A stretch of DNA of 8,702 nucleotides, from assembly GCA_046153875.1 (NCBI GenBank), contig JBJXFE010000014.1, positions 1 to 8,702 of the forward strand, in the 5' to 3' direction. Source of the DNA: JBJXFE01 sp046153875 (GTDB lineage: Bacteria > Planctomycetota > Phycisphaerae > Phycisphaerales > UBA1924). Numbering within the stretch: position 1 is the first letter of the stretch; each line of letters starts with the position of its first letter. A program made the position numbers and the translations under genes. The notes under the pieces are model-generated. The model made no database searches. It was given only the letters and a program-made list of their open reading frames with translations, and was not told the origin of the DNA. Shown here piece after piece: positions 5,830 through 8,702 of the stretch.

Positions 5830-5901
5830 CGAGGATTTCGCATCTACGCGACGAGGCGCCAGACTCGCCTGCCGCCTCGTCGCGTAGATGCGAAATCCTC
5901 G
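5830..5901. repeat. 29-bp perfect inverted repeat (strong hairpin) after the Rieske operon
   Basis: The left arm (5830-5858, beginning cgaggatttcgcatctac) is the exact reverse complement of the right arm (5873-5901, ending gtagatgcgaaatcctcg). The 14-bp spacer can add three more pairs after one mismatch, leaving a 6-nt loop. It begins 13 bp past the operon stop at 5816. No T tract follows on either strand, so it is not a classic terminator, although it could stop transcripts from both sides or protect the 3' end. It could also be a mobile repeat or a recombinase-related site, given the recombinase gene whose end lies 153 bp away. Confidence 0.9.
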
Positions 5902-6020
5902 ATCGAGAGCGTTCCCGTCCCGCCCCCGCTCGAACTCGACCCGCTCCCGCTGCCCGAACCGCCGCCGGAGGACGACCACGACGAGCGGATCAATCTCCGA
6001 AAGTTGCTTGGGTCCAGCGT

Positions 6021-6040
6021 CCCGAGCTCGCGCGCTCGGG
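6021..6040 (-). other. Small hairpin just downstream of the recombinase stop
   Basis: cccgagc (6021-6027) and gctcggg (6034-6040) form a 7-bp stem with a 6-nt loop, starting 14 bp beyond the recombinase stop codon at 6055 in the direction of transcription. No T run follows on the minus strand, so it is at most a weak 3'-end structure. The remainder of 5902-6054 shows no supported gene. Confidence 0.4.
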
Positions 6041-6054
6041 TTCCCACGCGGTGG

Positions 6055-8073
6055 TCAGGCGGTCCGCGAGCGACGGTCGGCCGCCCGCAAAGCGGCGGCG
6101 CCGTTGGAACTCACCTGGACCTCGACCGGCTCCGTCCGCGGCAGTCGGTCCGCGGCGATGACCGGCACTACGCGGACCTCGGCGCTGGCCGCCCCGGGAC
6201 CGCCGAACTCGATTCCGACCACGCAGCGGCGCAGGGCGCCCTGGCGCTCGTGGAGCGTCCCCTCGCGGAGGCTGGCCTCTAGCCGCGCGAGGAACCCCGT
6301 CGCCTCTTCGGTCAGGTCGCGGACCTCCGCCCGGGACATACCCAGTCGCTCGAGGGATTCGAGCCGAGCCTTCAACGCCGCACGCTCGGCTTCGACCTCC
6401 TGGTACCTGCGCTCGACGGCCGCCTGGGTCACGGGGGTGGCGCCGTCCAGGAGCCGCCGGACCTTGGCGTCGAGCTTCGCGAGCTCGCGGCGGACACGGG
6501 CCTCGGTGCGTGCGATGTCGTCCCCCTCCAGACCCATGTCCGTCCGAAGTTCACGACCAAGCCGCCTGGCTCCCTCCGCACCGCGGTAGCGGCCGTAGAA
6601 GCCCACGACCGCCCGCACCACGGCGTCCTCGAGCGCCTCCTGCCGCACGAACCCCAGCCCACAGACGCTGCGCCCCCGCCGGATGGAGCCGCCGCAGGCG
6701 TACCCAAAGGTCTTGGGGCGCTCGCCGCCGTCCTTCGGCCGGGGGTGGCGGAACGCGTACCCCTCGTACCGGCTCCCGCAGCGAGCGCAGACCACCAGCT
6801 TCGAGAGCAGGAACCGCGCCCGCGGGCCGGTCAAGTCCCCGATGCGGCGGTAATCCGACGCCGGCGCGCCCCGGCGCTGGTCGATCCCGCGCTGGCGGAT
6901 CGACGCGGCCTTGCCGCGCATGGCGTTCTGGGCCAACTCCCAGGTCCGGGGGCTGACCAGGGGCGGGTGGGCGCCGCGGACGACCGTCCAGTTCACCGGG
7001 TCGTTGGGTTCGAGCCGCCGCGCGTGGGCGTCCTTGCGCTCGACGGCCACCCCGTTCTGAATGCGGTGGAAGCGGGCGTCGGTCCTGCGGTTCCAGACCA
7101 CGTCGCCCCGGTAGGCCGGGTTCACCAGGACCGCACGGACCGTCATCATGGCCCACTGCCCGCTGTAGTGCTCCGCCCAGGCAGGGCCGCGGGCGGGGGG
7201 CACGTTCTCTCGGTTGAGCCGCTCGGCGATGGCCTTGTAGCCCATGCCGCGCTCGACGTACCACCGGAAGATCTTGCGGACGACCCCCACGCGCGCCGGG
7301 TCGCCGGGCATCAGGGTGCAGTGGTCTTTGCGCGAGACCGCGACGGTCTCCCCCCGCGCGAGCACCCGGACCTGACGCCACCGCGCGTCGTACATGACCT
7401 TGGAGCCGTCGGCCCGGTACCGGAGGTAGAACAGGAACTCGCCGGACTGGGTGGCGTAGCGCAGGTCGTAGCCGTAGGGGGGCGCGCCGCCCATCCAGTG
7501 CCCGGTGCCGCTCTTGGAGAGCAGGCCGCGGATCGTGACCTTGGAGAGGTCCTTGGACTCTTGGCGCGCCTGCCACTGCTTAACGGGCCGCATCAGGTCG
7601 TCGGTCCCGTCGCCGGCGAAGTTCTCGCTGGCGTAGTGCACGCTCACGCCGTGCTGGCGGAGTACGTGCCGGTAGTACCCGGCCTCGTCGTTGTCGACCC
7701 GCCCGAACCGCTTGACGTCGTAGACGACGATGACGCCGAAGTCGGCCCCGCCCGGGCCCGGGCGCTGGGCGTCCGCCATCATCTGCTGGAAGGCGTGGCG
7801 GCCGACCGTGCTTGTCCCGCTGATCGCGTCGTCGGTGTAGCAGCGGAGCAGGGTCAGGCCGTGCTCGCGGCAGTGGGTTTCGAGGGCGCGCTGCTGGTCG
7901 GGGATCGACTGCTCCTGGCGGTCGGTGGAACGGCGCAGGTAGCCCACGGCCGTCACCGCGCGCAGTCCGGCCCCGCGGTCCGTGGGCTGCGCGGTCGCCG
8001 CCACGGCGGCCTCGCGTCTGTTCCGAGGGCGGCCCGCCCCGGGCGGGGCGGGGAGTTCGGCTTGTCGTGGCAC
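6055..8073 (-). CDS. Large serine recombinase (resolvase/invertase type)
   Basis: The 672-aa product has the large-serine-recombinase architecture. The N-terminal resolvase domain (about 40-185) has the nucleophile Ser49 in YLRRSTDRQ and the arginines of YDVKRFGR (Arg122, Arg125). The recombinase domain (about 195-400) carries the typical KIFRWYVERGMGYKAIAERLN helices. A zinc ribbon has ligands Cys429, Cys432, Cys460 and Cys471, and a coiled-coil follows at about 515-605. All key residues are present, so it is probably active. Such enzymes integrate, excise or invert DNA at short att sites. The start is GTG at 8073 with ggag 7 nt upstream; later GTG codons nearer the domain are alternatives because no ATG precedes it. 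Residues 1-40 are a low-complexity leader. No phage or plasmid genes are visible, so it may be a solitary recombinase, as is common in planctomycetes. Confidence 0.93.
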   Translation of the reverse strand: MPRQAELPAPPGAGRPRNRREAAVAATAQPTDRGAGLRAVTAVGYLRRSTDRQEQSIPDQQRALETHCREHGLTLLRCYTDDAISGTSTVGRHAFQQMMADAQRPGPGGADFGVIVVYDVKRFGRVDNDEAGYYRHVLRQHGVSVHYASENFAGDGTDDLMRPVKQWQARQESKDLSKVTIRGLLSKSGTGHWMGGAPPYGYDLRYATQSGEFLFYLRYRADGSKVMYDARWRQVRVLARGETVAVSRKDHCTLMPGDPARVGVVRKIFRWYVERGMGYKAIAERLNRENVPPARGPAWAEHYSGQWAMMTVRAVLVNPAYRGDVVWNRRTDARFHRIQNGVAVERKDAHARRLEPNDPVNWTVVRGAHPPLVSPRTWELAQNAMRGKAASIRQRGIDQRRGAPASDYRRIGDLTGPRARFLLSKLVVCARCGSRYEGYAFRHPRPKDGGERPKTFGYACGGSIRRGRSVCGLGFVRQEALEDAVVRAVVGFYGRYRGAEGARRLGRELRTDMGLEGDDIARTEARVRRELAKLDAKVRRLLDGATPVTQAAVERRYQEVEAERAALKARLESLERLGMSRAEVRDLTEEATGFLARLEASLREGTLHERQGALRRCVVGIEFGGPGAASAEVRVVPVIAADRLPRTEPVEVQVSSNGAAALRAADRRSRTA

Positions 8074-8186
8074 GTTGTGGCTCCACGCGCCGGACGGCGC
8101 CGCGTGGCGCGTTCACGTCCGGTCCTTGGCCATTCAGGCCTAACCCGGCCCCGATCGCAAGGCGGCTCCCGGGGGTTCGCCCGGTT

Positions 8187-8305
8187 GTGGGCAACTCCGC
8201 CCCCGCCCCATCCCCCACCCACCTTCACGCTCGCGGCATGTGTGCGGCCGCCCACTTCGGCACGATGAGGCGAGCGAGGGGCGGGGGGGGGGGGGAGTTG
8301 CCCAC
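8187..8305. repeat. Imperfect inverted repeat with 12-bp perfect ends and G13 tract
   Basis: gtgggcaactcc (8187-8198) is exactly inverted as ggagttgcccac (8294-8305). Pairing continues after one mismatch through C5/G5 (8200-8204 with 8288-8292), and internally cgctcgc (8228-8234) pairs with gcgagcg (8270-8276). The right side contains an uninterrupted run of 13 G (8283-8295). A further inverted partner of ttgtgggc (8185-8192) lies at 8311-8318. It could be a cruciform or operator for either divergent gene, a recombination site, or a MITE-like insertion. Confidence 0.75.
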
Positions 8306-8380
8306 GACACGCCCACAATCCGCGCGACTCGGCGAGATCGCCTTGCTGTGCGGCGGGACATGCCCCTCTATGGCGTCCGT

Positions 8381-8399
8381 GGGCCCCGCGTCGGGGCCC
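8381..8399 (+). other. Leader hairpin upstream of the HARE-HTH gene
   Basis: gggccccg (8381-8388) and cggggccc (8392-8399) form an 8-bp all-GC stem with a 3-nt loop, 11 bp before the aaggag ribosome-binding site (8411-8416). If transcribed, it would lie in the leader and could affect mRNA stability or translation. No antiterminator partner is visible. Confidence 0.55.
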
Positions 8400-8421
8400 G
8401 GCCATTCACGAAGGAGCAGCC

Positions 8422-8702
8422 ATGCATACGCGAGTCGAGAACAGCACCGCCGTCGGGTCCGCCGCGCCACCGAGCGCACCACGCCCAACCCCTGCGCCGC
8501 CCGCCACCTCTCGCCCGCGGAGCGGCGCGAAGCGCCCCGCGGCCAAGTCTGGCGGCAAGGTCGCGAAGCCCGCGCAGACCGGCACGCGCAAGCCCGCGGC
8601 CAAGCGCGGGCGCATGAGCGGCCTGGACGCGGCGGCCAAGGTGCTCGCCGACTCGGGCCAGCCCATGCGCTGCGCCGAGATCGTCGAGCGCGTCTTCGCG
8701 CG
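8422..8702 (+). CDS. HARE-HTH winged-helix protein with histone-like basic tail (3' truncated by window)
   Basis: The reading starts at ATG 8422 with aaggag five bases upstream and stays open for 93 codons to the window end. Residues 1-65 are a disordered Ala/Pro/Lys/Arg-rich tail (segments such as RPAAKSGGKVAKPA and GTRKPAAKRGR) like histone H1 or bacterial histone-like tails. Residues from about 66 (MSGLDAAAKVLADSGQPMRCAEIVERVFA) match the first helices of the HARE-HTH domain, a winged helix found in the RNA polymerase delta subunit and in eukaryotic ASXL-type chromatin proteins. The product probably binds DNA or associates with chromatin or transcription. It diverges from the large serine recombinase, an arrangement I associate with planctomycete genomes, though not from a search. 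A functional link, such as controlling or accompanying the recombinase, is inference. Confidence 0.8.
   Translation, partial: MHTRVENSTAVGSAAPPSAPRPTPAPPATSRPRSGAKRPAAKSGGKVAKPAQTGTRKPAAKRGRMSGLDAAAKVLADSGQPMRCAEIVERVFA

Larger units (their letters stand above)
8074..8421. promoter_or_regulatory. Divergent regulatory region between recombinase and HARE-HTH genes
   Basis: The 348 bp between divergent starts must hold both promoters. It contains a long imperfect inverted repeat (8187-8305) with a G13 tract, and a compact hairpin immediately upstream of the HARE-HTH ribosome-binding site. A weak rightward promoter-like pair (ttgctg at 8343-8348, tctatg near 8367) has an 18-bp spacer, but I do not rely on it. 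Nothing here looks coding. Confidence 0.5.

Noticed and set aside
5830..5901. Classic intrinsic terminator
   Set aside because: The stem is perfect and long, but no T tract follows on either strand, so it was listed as an inverted repeat instead.
5902..6054. Proline- and acid-rich reading on the + strand (ESVPVPPPLELDPLPLPE) and a Ser/Gly-rich one on the - strand
   Set aside because: The stretch has a suggestive codon rhythm, but it lacks a start with a ribosome-binding site, runs into the antisense of the recombinase, and has no recognisable domain; at best it is a relic.
6745..8268. 507-aa rightward open frame antisense to the recombinase
   Set aside because: It has no recognisable motif, and the minus-strand recombinase with its catalytic Ser and zinc ribbon fully explains the region.

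Overview
The window is strongly GC-rich, with few convincing consensus promoters, long overlapping shadow reading frames and GC-rich intergenic repeats. A large serine recombinase lies divergent to a Lys/Ala/Pro-rich HARE-HTH protein. That pairing, the intergenic repeats and a stand-alone SpoIIE-type phosphatase suggest Planctomycetota (Gemmataceae- or Phycisphaerae-like). This is inference from style only; no rRNA or marker gene is present.

Layout. (1) 1-553 (+): the end of a thioredoxin-fold protein, possibly a longer protein interrupted at a C9 run. (2) 554-1044: about 490 bp without a gene, holding 9-bp-periodic repeats, a repeat cluster with a 16-bp inverted repeat, and a 7-bp tandem repeat. 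(3) 1045-1785 (-): a uracil-DNA-glycosylase-superfamily protein whose C-terminus appears to read through into intergenic repeat. (4) 2144-2500 (+): a SnoaL/NTF2-like protein followed by a good intrinsic terminator. (5) 2624-3508 (+): a stand-alone PP2C/SpoIIE phosphatase. (6) 3610-5816 (+): a tight, translationally coupled four-gene membrane operon. It encodes a 74-aa two-helix protein, a 48-aa one-helix protein, a six-helix ferric-reductase-like protein fused to a Rieske [2Fe-2S] domain, and a 260-aa anchored protein with a Cys/His cluster. (7) 5817-6054: a 29-bp perfect inverted repeat right after the operon. (8) 6055-8073 (-): a 672-aa large serine recombinase. (9) 8074-8421: a divergent intergenic region with a long imperfect inverted repeat containing a G13 run. 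(10) 8422-8702 (+): the start of a HARE-HTH protein with a histone-like basic tail, running off the window.

The best candidate for an undescribed system is the operon at 3610-5816. Charge distribution puts the Rieske domain in the cytoplasm and the Cys/His domain of the last protein outside the membrane. This suggests a route for electrons from a cytosolic donor through a [2Fe-2S] cluster and membrane b-hemes to an extracytoplasmic Cys/His protein, in broad analogy to MsrPQ-type systems. The electron-transfer role rests on motifs; its direction and substrate are inference. The recombinase and HARE-HTH genes, with the inverted repeats around them, look like an accessory or mobile segment.
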